From assembly GCA_963698735.1 (NCBI GenBank), contig CAVOSA010000029.1:1-64000 (forward strand): a stretch of 64,000 nucleotides of DNA, given 5' to 3'. The notes beneath the pieces were generated by a model that was given only the letters and a program-made list of their open reading frames with translations, had not been told where the DNA came from and ran no database searches. The position numbers and the translations under genes were made by a program. This document shows positions 34,329-45,298 of this stretch, piece by piece. Every line of letters starts with the position of its first letter. The first letter of the stretch is position 1. This DNA comes from RPQJ01 sp963698735. GTDB taxonomy: Bacteria > Pseudomonadota > Gammaproteobacteria > Steroidobacterales > Steroidobacteraceae.

Positions 34329-35066
34329 ATGCGCTTTCTGCTCTACAACATCCGGTACGCCACGGGCACGGGCGCGGCTTTCCACCTTCCGGTGCCCGGT
34401 GCAGGGTATCTGCGCAGCGACAAGCGGGTCCTGGCCGGGATCACCCGGTTCATCAAGTCCGAGGATCCGGACATTGTCGGGCTCATCGAGGTCGATACCG
34501 GCTCGATCCGGACCGGCCGGGTCAACCAGGCCGAGGTGATCGCGGACTCGCTCGGCCATTACTCCATCTACCAGTGCAAGTACGGCACCAACTCGCTCAA
34601 CACGTTCGTGCCGATCGTCAACAAGCAGGGGAATGCGTTTCTCGCGGCGCCGCGCGTCGAGGGCGAACGCTTCCACTACTTCGACACCGGCATCAAGCGG
34701 CTGATCATCGAGCTCGAGCTCGACGAGGTCTGCGTGTTCCTGGTGCACCTGTCGCTCAAGTTCCGCCATCGGCACGCGCAGCTGCGCCAGGTGTTCGAAC
34801 TCGTGAAACACTCACAGAAGCCCGTCATCGTCGCGGGCGACTTCAACACGTTCTGGGGTGAGCACGAAATGGCGCTGTTCATGGAAGCGAGCGGGCTCCG
34901 CAGCGCGAACCTCGCCGGGCTGCCATCGTACCCGGCGCGCAAGCCGCGCCTCGAGCTGGATTTCATCCTGTATTCGCGCGGCATCGAGATTGATTCGTTC
35001 GCGATTCCAGAAGTCACGTTCTCGGACCACCGGCCACTGGTCTGCGATTTCCACGTTACGGGCTGA
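34329..35066 (+). CDS. Endonuclease/exonuclease/phosphatase-family protein
   Basis: This 245-residue EEP-fold enzyme has the expected active-site elements. N-I-R near residue 7 and the catalytic Glu in I-E-V-D come first; V-H-L-S, G-D-F-N-T and S-D-H-R-P follow. The last two supply the Asp-Asn and Asp-His pairs. Members cut DNA, or remove phosphate from phospholipids or other phosphodiesters. The substrate is not determined. It is divergent from the TIR-like gene and 28 bases before the FadJ-like gene. Confidence 0.85.
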   Translation: MRFLLYNIRYATGTGAAFHLPVPGAGYLRSDKRVLAGITRFIKSEDPDIVGLIEVDTGSIRTGRVNQAEVIADSLGHYSIYQCKYGTNSLNTFVPIVNKQGNAFLAAPRVEGERFHYFDTGIKRLIIELELDEVCVFLVHLSLKFRHRHAQLRQVFELVKHSQKPVIVAGDFNTFWGEHEMALFMEASGLRSANLAGLPSYPARKPRLELDFILYSRGIEIDSFAIPEVTFSDHRPLVCDFHVTG

Positions 35067-35093
35067 CGCCTCGACCCGATCCCCGGAGCATCG

Positions 35094-37152
35094 ATGAACA
35101 CTTCCGCGCCTGCCGCGAGTTCTGCGCCAATGGACGCTCGAGCTCGATGCCGACCGCGTCGCTTGGCTCACATTCGACAAGCCCGGCGCGAGCGCGAACT
35201 CGCTGTCGCGCGCGGCCATGGAAGAACTCGACCAGCGGCTGCGCGAAGTCGAGCAGCAGCAACCCGCCGGCCTCGTGTTCGTGTCCGGCAAGAGCGGCTT
35301 CATCGCGGGTGCGGACGTCGCGGAGTTCGGCCAGGTGCGCGCGCCCGAGGAGGCCGTGCCGTCGATCCGCGCGGCGCATGGCGTACTCGAGCGGCTGGAG
35401 CGGCTGCCCTTCCCGACGATCGCCGCAATCAACGGCTACTGCCTCGGCGGCGGTCTCGAACTGGCCCTCGCTTGCCGCCACCGCGTCTGCGCGGACGACC
35501 CCAAGGTAACGCTCGGCCTGCCCGAGGTGATGCTTGGCATCCATCCGGGTTTCGGCGGCACGGTCCGCTCCGTGCGACTGGTGGGCGTCGCAACCGCGAT
35601 GGACATGATGCTCACAGGCAAGAACCTGCGGCCCGACAAGGCGCTCAGGGCCGGCCTCGTCGACGAGGTCGTGCCGGCCGCGCAGCTGCGCGCCGCCGCG
35701 AAGAAGCTGGCGTTGCAGCCACGTCCGCGCAAGCGGGCACCGCTGGGCCAGCGTCTGCTGAACCTGCCGCTCGTGCGGCGGCTGGTCGCGGGCAGGATCG
35801 AGCAGCAGGTGCGCCGCCGCGCGCGGCCGGAACACTACCCGGCCCCCTACGCGATCGTCGACCTGTGGCGGCGCCATGGCGCGAGCACCCGCTCCGGCTA
35901 CGAGGCCGAGGCGCAATCCGTAGCCAGGCTCGTCTGCACACAGACCTCGCGCAATCTGGTGCGCGTGTTTTTCCTGCAGGAGCGGCTCAAGGGCCTCGGC
36001 GGCAAGGACCTGCCGACCGGTGGCCACGTGCACGTCGTTGGCGCCGGCGTCATGGGGGGCGACATCGCCGCCTGGTGTGCATTGCGCGGATTCACCGTCA
36101 CGCTCCAGGACCGCGAAGCTCAGTACGTGCAACCTGCACTCGATCGTGCGCGCGCGTTCTTCGACAAGCGCAGCCGCGTGCCGGGCAAGTCGGCGGAGCA
36201 GATGTCGCGCCTGCAGGGCGACGTCGAGGGACGCGGCGTCGAACGCGCCGACACCGTGATCGAGGCGATTTTCGAGGACGCGGATGCGAAGCGCGAGTTG
36301 TACGCGCGGATCGAGCCGCGGCTGAAGCCAGGGGCGATCCTCGCCACCAACACCTCGAGCCTGATGCTCGAGCCGCTTGCGGAGTGCCTGGCCGCCCCGG
36401 GTCGGCTCGTCGGGCTGCACTTCTTCAACCCGGTCGCGCAGATGCCCCTGGTTGAGGTGATCGAAACTGCGGCCACCGACCCGCAGGCTCGCGCTGCCGC
36501 GCTCGCATTTACGCGCGCCATCGACAAGCTGCCTCTGCCGTGTCGCAGCGCCCCGGGTTTCCTCGTCAATCGGGTGCTCATGCCGTACATGACGGAAGCG
36601 ATGCTCGCCGCCGACGAGGGCGTGCCGCTCGCGACGATCGACCAGGTGGCCGTGCGTTTCGGCATGCCGATGGGCCCGATCGAACTCGCCGATACCGTCG
36701 GGCTCGATGTCTGCCTGCACGTGGGCCGCATCCTGTCATCGGCATTCGGCGGCCCGGCGCCGGACGCTGTCGCGCCGCTGGTCGCGTCCGGCAAGCTCGG
36801 TCGCAAGACCGGCCAGGGCCTGTACGAGTGGCGCGAGGGCAAGGCAGTCAAGCCTCCCGTCGACGCCGCGTACCGCGCCCCCGCTGACCTCGAAGACCGG
36901 CTGATGCTGGCGCTGGTCAACGAGGCGATGGCCGTACTGCGCGAAGGCGTGGTCGCCGATGCCGACCTGATCGACGCCGGAGTCATCTTCGGCTCGGGTT
37001 TTGCACCCTTCCGCGGCGGTCCGCTTCGTTATGCGCAGGAGCGCGGCGTCACCGAGGTCGTGTCGCGCCTCGAGGCGCTGGCCGCGTGTCACGGCGATCG
37101 CTTCCGGCCCGATCCCGGCTGGGCAGGCTTCGGCCGTTCCGGCGCGGCGTGA
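35094..37152 (+). CDS. fadJ: FadJ-type multifunctional enoyl-CoA hydratase/3-hydroxyacyl-CoA dehydrogenase, one frameshift near the start
   Basis: This beta-oxidation fusion starts with a crotonase domain (I-A-G-A-D-V-A-E-F and G-Y-C-L-G-G-G-L-E-L). A 3-hydroxyacyl-CoA dehydrogenase NAD-binding domain (G-A-G-V-M-G-G-D-I-A) and its C-terminal domains follow. ATG 35094 sits five bases after GGAG. After about 12 codons the frame must shift near 35125-35129; dropping one C gives S-A-Q-W-T-L-E-L and reads on through N-S-L-S-R-A-A-M-E-E-L. From the next in-frame ATG (35218) about 40 conserved residues would be lost. The total length is one base over a multiple of three. Corrected protein about 685 residues. 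FadB is the alternative name. Confidence 0.85.
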
Positions 37153-37184
37153 TACCATCCGCAACCCCTGTTTCCATTGCCTTC

Positions 37185-38270
37185 ATGAGCAGCGACCCAC
37201 CCAACGTAGAACCGAGCATCCTGCGCGCCTTCTCGCCGCTGGATGGCCTCAAGAATGAAAACCTGCGGGCGCTTGCCCGCAAGACCGTCTTGCGTGAACT
37301 GCCGCAAGGCCGTCTTCTTTTCAAGGAAGGCGATACCGACAAGCGCACCTACTACCTCGTGAGCGGTGCCATCGAATTGCTCGCGGATGGCCGCATCGTC
37401 GGCACGATTCGCGGCGGCACGCCGGACGCGCGGCACCCGGTCGCGCCGACCCTGCCCCGCCGCTGCGCCGCCCGTGTCGCCTCCGACAGGATTGAATACC
37501 TGGCCATCGACAGCGACATGCTCGACGTCCTGATCACCTGGGACCAGACGGGCATCTACGAAGTGGGCGAACTGCAGGCCGGGAGCGCATCCCCAGGCGA
37601 CTGGATGACCACGCTGCTGCAGAACCGGGCCTTCCATCGTGTCCCGCCCGCGAACCTGCAGGCCGTGTTCATGCGCATGCAGCGCATGAACTATGCCGCC
37701 GGTGACGTCGTCATCCGCCAGGGCGACGAAGGCGACTACTTCTACGTCATCGTCGAAGGGCGTTGCGCAGTGAGCCGCGAGACGCCGCTCAACCGCGAAG
37801 GCATCAGGCTGGCGGAACTCGGCATGGGCGAGACCTTCGGCGAGGAAGCCCTGATTTCAGGAGCCGGGCGCAACGCCACGGTCTCCATGCTCACCGACGG
37901 CGTGCTGATGCGCCTGGCAAAGGACGACTTCAACACACTGCTCAACGAGCCGATGCTGCAGTGGGTCGACCTCGAGCAGGCGAAGGAAATCATCGCCAGG
38001 GGCGGGCTGTGGCTCGACGTGCGCCTGCCGAGCGAATACGAGCACGGGCACCCCGAGCCGTCGGTCAACGTGCCGCTCTACTTCATCCGGATCAAGCTCA
38101 AGACGATCGACCAGTCGGTGCCCTACGTCGTGGTCTGCGACAACGGCCGACGCAGTTCGGCGGCCGCCTACATCCTCAGCGAACGGGGATTCGATGCGCA
38201 CGTGCTGCGCGGCGGCATTGCGGCCAAGGATCTCGCCGAGTCGCTGCTGGGAAACACCGGCATCAGGTAG
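37185..38270 (+). CDS. Protein with two cyclic-nucleotide-binding-like domains and a C-terminal rhodanese domain
   Basis: This 361-residue protein begins with a cNMP-binding-like fold (residues about 15-135) that lacks a clear phosphate-binding cassette. A second one (about 150-265) has R-Q-G-D-E-G-D-Y-F-Y-V-I-V-E-G and G-E-T-F-G-E-E-A-L, so it is the better ligand-binding candidate. The last ~100 residues are rhodanese-like, with W-L-D-V-R-L-P-S-E-Y and C-D-N-G-R-R-S-S-A-A-A at the expected cysteine loop. It has no DNA-binding domain, so it is probably a signalling protein. ATG 37185, 32 bases after the FadJ gene. Confidence 0.78.
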   Translation: MSSDPPNVEPSILRAFSPLDGLKNENLRALARKTVLRELPQGRLLFKEGDTDKRTYYLVSGAIELLADGRIVGTIRGGTPDARHPVAPTLPRRCAARVASDRIEYLAIDSDMLDVLITWDQTGIYEVGELQAGSASPGDWMTTLLQNRAFHRVPPANLQAVFMRMQRMNYAAGDVVIRQGDEGDYFYVIVEGRCAVSRETPLNREGIRLAELGMGETFGEEALISGAGRNATVSMLTDGVLMRLAKDDFNTLLNEPMLQWVDLEQAKEIIARGGLWLDVRLPSEYEHGHPEPSVNVPLYFIRIKLKTIDQSVPYVVVCDNGRRSSAAAYILSERGFDAHVLRGGIAAKDLAESLLGNTGIR

Positions 38271-38319
38271 GCGACGTTCACCTGTTTCCGGCTGGAAACA
38301 GTCGCGTACCAACGGGTTC

Positions 38320-38700
38320 TCACATCGTGTGCGTGGGCTTGTCGCCGCCCAGTGCGCCCGCCAGGTACGCCTCGATCTTGCGCTGGGTGTTGCCGCGATC
38401 CTGTTCGCTGAACTGCACGCCGATCCCGGCCGTGCGCTTGCCCTGCGCGCCCTTGGGCGTCATCCAGATGACGCGGCCGGCCACCGGCAGCTTCTCGTCT
38501 TCACCCATCAGGTTGAGCAGCATGAACACCTCGTCGCCGAGGCGGTAATTGCTGCTCGTCGGAATGAACAGGCCGCCGTTCTTCACGAACGGCATGTACG
38601 CCAGGTAGAGCGCGCTCTTATCCTTGATCGTGAGCGTCAGCAGCCCTGGCTTGTTCGGTTGTCGCGCGGCGGCTGGACCCATTGAACCTGTATGCTCCAT
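38320..38700 (-). CDS. PilZ-domain protein
   Basis: This 126-residue protein has a single PilZ domain: F-V-K-N-G-G-L-F-I-P near 38-47, V-F-M-L-L-N-L-M, and G-K-R-T-A-G-I-G-V-Q-F at the end. It lacks the R-x-x-x-R c-di-GMP motif, as in type IV pilus PilZ, and probably works in pilus assembly by protein contact. It follows holB with TGATG overlap, the usual location of pilZ in gammaproteobacteria. Confidence 0.83.
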   Translation of the reverse strand: MEHTGSMGPAAARQPNKPGLLTLTIKDKSALYLAYMPFVKNGGLFIPTSSNYRLGDEVFMLLNLMGEDEKLPVAGRVIWMTPKGAQGKRTAGIGVQFSEQDRGNTQRKIEAYLAGALGGDKPTHTM

Positions 38701-39749
38701 CAGCGGGGCGTTGCGGCCGCCCGAAAATCGAGCAGCACGGTTTCGACCACGAGAGGCGCGGACGCCGAACCATCGAGCAGGCGACGGGCCTCGCGCAAGC
38801 GGTCCAGTACCTGGAACGCCTTGGTTATGTTCAACTCGGCCGCCGCCCTTTGCAATAGAGAACCGGTCCGAAACGTGAGCGGAGTCTCATTGACCGCCCC
38901 CACGCCCGACTGAATGGCAGCTGCCAGCCACGCTTCGAGCCAGTCGAGGCGTACCGGCAGGCCATCTCCGAGCATGTCGGCAGCTGCGCGCGTGACTTCG
39001 ATCCGGCGGTCGAGAAACGCTTCGAGCAGCCCCACCATCTGCTCCTCGAGACCGGCGAAATGCGGCGCGAGTGCCAGCGCCTTGAGCGGCGAGCCTCCGG
39101 CAACCGCAAGCAGCCGGGGCAAGGCCTCGCTGCCCAGGGTCTCCGTCAGCCACCGCAGTGCCAGTGCGTTTTCCGGGCGCGCCACTTCGACGCGCTGGCA
39201 ACGGCTTCGCAGCGTCGCCAGCAACACCGACGGCCGTGCGGTCACGAGCACCAGCAACGTGCGCGGCGACGGTTCTTCCAGCGTCTTGAGCAACGCGTTC
39301 TGCGCCGCCGTCGTCATCTTGTCGGCAGGCACGATGATCGCAACCCGGTAGCCGCTGCGCATGCTGGTCATGGCGAGCGACTCGCAGACCTCGCGCACCT
39401 GGTCGACGCCGATCGATTTCTTGTCTTCCGGCGGCCGCAACCAGTGCACGTCGGGATGGGTGCCGGCCCGGCTCAACTGGCACTCGGCACATTCACCGCA
39501 GGCCTCCAGCCGTGCGCCGCGTCCCCTGCAGAACAAGGCTGCGGCCAGCGCTGACGCGAAACGCTCCTTGCCCACACCAGCGGGACCCTGCAGCAGGAGG
39601 CCGTGGGGCAACCGCTGGGACGCCACTGCGGCGCTTAGCCGATCACAAGCGCCTGCGTGCCACGGCAGCAGGTCGATCGGCAGCGGTACCGAACTGTCGT
39701 CGTGGCCGTCACCGCCGCCGGCAGTGTCGTCGTCAGCGTCCTGGCTCAT
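38700..39749 (-). CDS. holB: DNA polymerase III subunit delta'
   Basis: This 349-residue clamp-loader subunit has a modified P-loop, G-L-L-L-Q-G-P-A-G-V-G-K, and a zinc-binding cluster with Cys at C-G-E-C-A-E-C. Its sensor region T-T-A-A-Q-N-A-L-L-K-T-L-E-E-P is also typical. It supports loading of the sliding clamp in the replisome. The start overlaps the tmk stop by four bases. The N-terminal 25 residues are acidic and unusual. Confidence 0.92.
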   Translation of the reverse strand: MSQDADDDTAGGGDGHDDSSVPLPIDLLPWHAGACDRLSAAVASQRLPHGLLLQGPAGVGKERFASALAAALFCRGRGARLEACGECAECQLSRAGTHPDVHWLRPPEDKKSIGVDQVREVCESLAMTSMRSGYRVAIIVPADKMTTAAQNALLKTLEEPSPRTLLVLVTARPSVLLATLRSRCQRVEVARPENALALRWLTETLGSEALPRLLAVAGGSPLKALALAPHFAGLEEQMVGLLEAFLDRRIEVTRAAADMLGDGLPVRLDWLEAWLAAAIQSGVGAVNETPLTFRTGSLLQRAAAELNITKAFQVLDRLREARRLLDGSASAPLVVETVLLDFRAAATPR

Positions 39750-40399
39750 CTGGTGGTCACCCGCGCCAGCAGGCCCTGCATCGCCACGCGGATGGCGTCC
39801 CCGACCTGCTCGACGGCGCCAGACGCGTCGACGACGCGAAAGCGCGCGGGCTCGCGGGACGCGCGCGTGAGGTAGCCCTGGCGCACCCGCTCGAAGAACT
39901 CGGCACGCTCGGACTCGAAGCGGTCGGGGCCATCCGCCCCATTTCGCTCGCGCGCACGCGCCAACCCCAGGCCCACCGGCGCGTCGAGCAGCACGGTCAG
40001 ATCGGGCTGGCGGTGGGGATGCACGATGCGCACGAGTGCATCGATGTCGGCTTCAGGCAGGCCCCGGCCGGCGCCCTGATAGGCATACGTCGCGTCTGTG
40101 AAGCGGTCGCAAAGCACCCACGCGCCGCGGGCGATGGCGGGCTCCACGAGGTTGGCCAGGTGCGTCGACCGCGCCGCGAACATCAGCAGCAGCTCGCAGG
40201 CTTGCGGCATGGGCTCCTGGTCGCGCTCGAGCAGGATGCGACGCAGCTGCTCGGCCCGTGGCGTGCCACCTGGTTCGCGCGTCAACACGACCTCCAAGCC
40301 GGTGCTCTCGAGCCAGGCGGCCGCGCGCTTGAGCTGCGTCGACTTACCGACGCCCTCGCCACCTTCGAACGTGATGAACCTGCCCTGCACGTTGCTCAA
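39746..40399 (-). CDS. tmk: Thymidylate kinase
   Basis: This 217-residue enzyme phosphorylates dTMP to dTDP. It has the P-loop F-E-G-G-E-G-V-G-K-S-T at residues 11-21, the D-R-F/T-D-A-T-Y-A-Y-Q-G substrate segment and a LID region with Arg residues. Overlap with mltG upstream and holB downstream is four bases each, a conserved order. Confidence 0.95.
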   Translation of the reverse strand: MSNVQGRFITFEGGEGVGKSTQLKRAAAWLESTGLEVVLTREPGGTPRAEQLRRILLERDQEPMPQACELLLMFAARSTHLANLVEPAIARGAWVLCDRFTDATYAYQGAGRGLPEADIDALVRIVHPHRQPDLTVLLDAPVGLGLARARERNGADGPDRFESERAEFFERVRQGYLTRASREPARFRVVDASGAVEQVGDAIRVAMQGLLARVTTR

Positions 40400-41430
40400 C
40401 GACCCTTGCGGTTCTGCTGCCGGTAGCGCACCAGGTACTCCTTCACTGCGGCCTCGTGCTCCGCCAGTGTCTTCGAGAACGTGTGCCTGCCGTCGCCGAA
40501 CCCGGTGGCGACGAAGTACAACTCGCCGCGCTCGTCCGGTTGCACCGCGGCGCGCAGCGCACCCGCCCCCGGCAGCGCGATCGGCGTGGGCGGCAGGCCC
40601 GCCCGCGTGTAGGTATTGTAAGGCCCGTCGCGCTCGAGATCCGAGCGCCGCAGGTTGCCGTCAAATTTCGCGCCGAGGCCGTAGATTACCGTGGGGTCGG
40701 TCTGCAGGCGCATGCCGCGCCGCAGGCGCTCGACGAAGACGCCGGCGATGCGCGTACGCTCATCCGGCTGGGCGGTCTCCCGCTCGATGATCGAGGCGAG
40801 AATCAGCGCTTCGTACTCGTCCTTGAGCGGCAGGTTATCGTGGCGCGTGCTCCAAGAGGCCGCGAGTTCCTTGCGCATGCGTTCGCGAGACTGGCGCAGG
40901 ACATCGAGATCGCGCGTGCCCTTGCCGAACAGGTACGTGTCGGGGAAGAAGAGGCCTTCGGGAGGACGGCCGTCCTCCCCCAGCGCGCGCATCAGCGCAT
41001 CGTCCGACAGGCCGCGGGTCACGTGCTCGAGGGCCGGCTCGGCGGCGAGCGCATTGCGCAGCTCGCGGAACGTCCAGCCTTCGACGATCGTCACTGAGTG
41101 CTGCACCAGCGCGCCGCTCACGAATGCCTGGAGCAATCCACGCGGCGTCGTGCCCGGCTTGATCGAGAATTCGCCCGCGCGCATGCGCGAATCGACGCCG
41201 GTGAAGCGACCGTACAGCGCCAGCAGCCGCGGATGGCGGACCAGCCCGCGCGCGGCCAGGTCGCGCGTGACGGCAGTGAGCGACTGACCCGGCTGGATTT
41301 CGATGACGACAGGGGCGGCACCGAGCGGCAACGGCTGCGACAGCCAGTGGCGTGCATAGAGCGCGCCGCCGGCAAGCATGATCACGGCGATGGCCAGCGC
41401 TGCGAGCAGCGTCCGCCCGGCTGACCTCAT
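40396..41430 (-). CDS. mltG: Endolytic murein transglycosylase
   Basis: This 344-residue protein has one N-terminal membrane helix and a YceG/MltG domain with a LysM-like start. The catalytic glutamate is in A-S-I-I-E-R-E-T, followed by R-L-x-x-G-M-R-L-Q-T-D-P-T-V-I-Y-G. It cuts nascent peptidoglycan strands and sets their length. It overlaps pabC by four bases. Confidence 0.94.
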   Translation of the reverse strand: MRSAGRTLLAALAIAVIMLAGGALYARHWLSQPLPLGAAPVVIEIQPGQSLTAVTRDLAARGLVRHPRLLALYGRFTGVDSRMRAGEFSIKPGTTPRGLLQAFVSGALVQHSVTIVEGWTFRELRNALAAEPALEHVTRGLSDDALMRALGEDGRPPEGLFFPDTYLFGKGTRDLDVLRQSRERMRKELAASWSTRHDNLPLKDEYEALILASIIERETAQPDERTRIAGVFVERLRRGMRLQTDPTVIYGLGAKFDGNLRRSDLERDGPYNTYTRAGLPPTPIALPGAGALRAAVQPDERGELYFVATGFGDGRHTFSKTLAEHEAAVKEYLVRYRQQNRKGR

Positions 41431-42248
41431 TCGTCGGCGGCCTCGATCGCCTCGCGCAGCCGCGCAGTCATTTCACCCGGCTCGAAATTGTTCACGCCCG
41501 CGACCCAGCCGACCGGCCGGATGCCGCGCACGGCATTGGTCAGGAAGCACTCGTCCGACCGCGCCAGGTCGTCGAGCGTGAAATCGCCGACTTCGACGTG
41601 GATGCCCAGTTTCGCAGCCACGCGCAACACGACCTCGCGCATCACGCCGGAGACGCCGCAATCGCTGATCTGCGGCGTCAGCAACTCGCCCTGCCGCACC
41701 AGGAACACGTTCGCCGCCGTGGCGCAGACAATCCGGTCGTCGGTCGAACGCATGAGGCCCTCATCGACCGGAGGCTCGCGCAATTCGGCGCCCGCGAGCA
41801 CCTGCTCGAGACGATTGAGGTGCTTCATGCCCGCCAGCCGCGGGTTGCGGCCGAGGCGCGTCTCGCAGACCCGCAACGTGAGCGGCCGCGCAGCCTCGGA
41901 CTCCGAGACCTGCTGGGCCGTGGAGACGACGATGCGAGTCAGGTTGGGATCGGCCGGCGGCGGGTAGCCGCGCGGACCGGGACCACGCGTCAGCGTGAGC
42001 TTGACGACTGCAGTGCCGAATCCTTCGAGCGCGCGATGGCAATCGGTCTCGATCAGGTCCACGGGTGGGGTGGGCATGCCGAGCCGGTGACAGCCTTCGG
42101 TGAGCCGCGCCATGTGTTGCGCGAACCGCCGCACGCGGCCGTTCGACGCTGCCATGGTTTCAAACAGGCCGTCGCCATACTGCAGGCCGCGGTCATCCAC
42201 GGACACGCTGCCGCCTTCGACGCCATTCACGAACTTGCGACCAATCAT
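41427..42248 (-). CDS. pabC: Aminodeoxychorismate lyase
   Basis: This 273-residue PLP enzyme of fold type IV shows D-R-G-L-Q-Y-G-D-G-L-F-E-T-M near the start. The PLP lysine is Lys142 in M-K-H-L-N-R-L-E. It converts 4-amino-4-deoxychorismate to p-aminobenzoate and pyruvate for folate. The start overlaps the pabB stop by four bases, so the two enzymes of the branch are coupled. Confidence 0.92.
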   Translation of the reverse strand: MIGRKFVNGVEGGSVSVDDRGLQYGDGLFETMAASNGRVRRFAQHMARLTEGCHRLGMPTPPVDLIETDCHRALEGFGTAVVKLTLTRGPGPRGYPPPADPNLTRIVVSTAQQVSESEAARPLTLRVCETRLGRNPRLAGMKHLNRLEQVLAGAELREPPVDEGLMRSTDDRIVCATAANVFLVRQGELLTPQISDCGVSGVMREVVLRVAAKLGIHVEVGDFTLDDLARSDECFLTNAVRGIRPVGWVAGVNNFEPGEMTARLREAIEAADE

Positions 42249-43594
42249 CGTCGTTCTCCCAGCGCGCGCAGGATTCCATTCGCCTTGGCGCGGGTCTCTG
42301 CCAGCTCAGCCTCAGGTACAGAGTCTGCCACGATGCCGGCTCCGGTTCGAAATCCGATTTCACCGTCGCAGACGGTCAGGGTACGGATCAGGATGTTGAG
42401 GTCCATCGCGCCGTTCAGGTCGAGGTACCCGAGCGATCCCGTGTATGCGTCGCGAGGTTCGTGCTCGAGGCCCGCCAGCAGCTCCATGCAGCGCACCTTC
42501 GGGCAGCCGGTGATCGTGCCGCCGGGAAACACGGCGGCGATCGCCTGGCCCGGCGTGACATCGTCGCGCAGCACGCCGCGCACGTTCGAGACGATGTGGT
42601 GCACGGTAGCGTACGTCTCAATGGTCATGAATTCGTCGACCTCGACCGATCCGCCACGACAGATGCGGCCGAGGTCGTTGCGCTCGAGGTCCACCAGCAT
42701 GATGTGCTCGGCGCGCTCCTTCTCGTTCAATTGCAGTTCGCTCTTGAGCGCAGCATCGGCAGCATCGTCGCCCCCGCGCGGGCGCGTGCCGGCGATGGGC
42801 CGTGTGCTCGCGATGCCGTCCTGCAGCTGCAGCAGCCGCTCGGGCGATGAACTCAGGATCGAAAAATCCGCGAATTGCGCCAGCGCCGCAAACGGCGCCG
42901 GGTTGGCGCAGCGCAGGGCCCGGTACAGGTCGCAGGCTGTCGCACCCGGTGCCAGCCTCGCCCGCCACGACCGTGACAGGTTGGCCTGGTAGACGTCGCC
43001 GCGCGCGATTGCTTCCAGCACTGCACGCACGCCGTCGAGGAAGACCTGCGGTTCCTGCTCCTGCGTGGCGGTCGCGAGTCTGTCCGGCGCGACGCGAGCG
43101 GGCACAGCGGCCACAGCCGCGACATCGTTCTGCACCTGCGTGCGAAGCTGCTCCAGCCGTGCCGGGTCGCGCGCGACGATGCGGACCTGTCCCGACTGCC
43201 GCTCACGCATGAGCGCGCCGTGCATGCGCCACGCAACTGCGCGCGGCAGCCGTGAGGGCGGCAACCGCAGCGTCGGCTCGATCTCCGCCGCAAGTTCATA
43301 GCCGAGGTACAGGAACCAGCCGTCGGCGAAAACACTGCCACTCGAGCCTGCGGTGCCCGCACGCCGCTCACGCACCACCCAGCGATCGAGAGCGTCGAGG
43401 AAACGGCCGCCCTGCCCGGCTTCCGGCAAGTCGCCGGTGAGCGCGCCGTCGGGCGACTGCGACAACCGCGCGCCCGGGAGTGCGAACAGCAGGTCGTGGC
43501 GGCCCAGCGGCTCCTCCCCGCTCACGCTTTCGAGCAGGACGGGGTAGCGGTCTGGAAAGCGCTCGTGCAGCGCGAGCAGGTCGGCTTCGCGCAT
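42245..43594 (-). CDS. pabB: Aminodeoxychorismate synthase component I
   Basis: This 449-residue chorismate-utilising enzyme has the family's C-terminal core: P-I-A-G-T-R-P-R-G, E-H-I-M-L-V-D-L-E-R-N-D-L-G, F-P-G-G-T-I-T-G-C-P-K-V-R-C-M. It forms aminodeoxychorismate from chorismate with ammonia supplied by PabA, which is not in this window. The gene lies between fabF and pabC. Confidence 0.92.
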   Translation of the reverse strand: MREADLLALHERFPDRYPVLLESVSGEEPLGRHDLLFALPGARLSQSPDGALTGDLPEAGQGGRFLDALDRWVVRERRAGTAGSSGSVFADGWFLYLGYELAAEIEPTLRLPPSRLPRAVAWRMHGALMRERQSGQVRIVARDPARLEQLRTQVQNDVAAVAAVPARVAPDRLATATQEQEPQVFLDGVRAVLEAIARGDVYQANLSRSWRARLAPGATACDLYRALRCANPAPFAALAQFADFSILSSSPERLLQLQDGIASTRPIAGTRPRGGDDAADAALKSELQLNEKERAEHIMLVDLERNDLGRICRGGSVEVDEFMTIETYATVHHIVSNVRGVLRDDVTPGQAIAAVFPGGTITGCPKVRCMELLAGLEHEPRDAYTGSLGYLDLNGAMDLNILIRTLTVCDGEIGFRTGAGIVADSVPEAELAETRAKANGILRALGERR

Positions 43595-43616
43595 GGTCGT
43601 GTGGCGCCGCGCGCGC

Positions 43617-44861
<1,245 letters not shown>

Positions 44862-44937
44862 GCTGGGTCCCCCGCAAGAAACATTCGGTCAATGTTGCCG
44901 GAACCGCCCTCCGTGGCAGCCCGGCACGAGTCGCAGC

Positions 44938-45180
44938 TCAGGCCTGGCTGCGGCGCTCGTTCACGTAGTCGATAGCCTGCTGGACAGTCGTGATCTTCTC
45001 GGCGTCCTCGTCCGGGATTTCGGTCTCGAACTCCTCTTCGAGAGCCATCACGAGTTCCACAGTGTCGAGCGAGTCAGCACCGAGGTCATCCACGAAAGAG
45101 GCCTCGTTGGTCACCTCCTCTTCCTTGACGCCCAGTTGCTCGGCGACGATCGCCTTTACCCGCTGTTCAATACTGCTCAT
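44938..45180 (-). CDS. acpP: Acyl carrier protein
   Basis: This 80-residue acidic protein has Ser37 in G-A-D-S-L-D-T-V-E-L, where phosphopantetheine is attached. It carries the growing acyl chain for FabD, FabG and FabF. It is separated from fabG by 118 bases and from fabF by 76, so separate transcription control of this highly expressed gene is likely, although I could not place a promoter with certainty. Confidence 0.97.
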   Translation of the reverse strand: MSSIEQRVKAIVAEQLGVKEEEVTNEASFVDDLGADSLDTVELVMALEEEFETEIPDEDAEKITTVQQAIDYVNERRSQA

Positions 45181-45298
45181 TGTCGTTGCGATCCTTTGGA
45201 AGGAAACAAGTGCCGCCGTCCTGGCCTGAGGGGGACGGCATGGGGCGCGTATTCTATGTTAAGGCCGTGGCAAGGGTCCAATGACCACAAAAAGTCTT

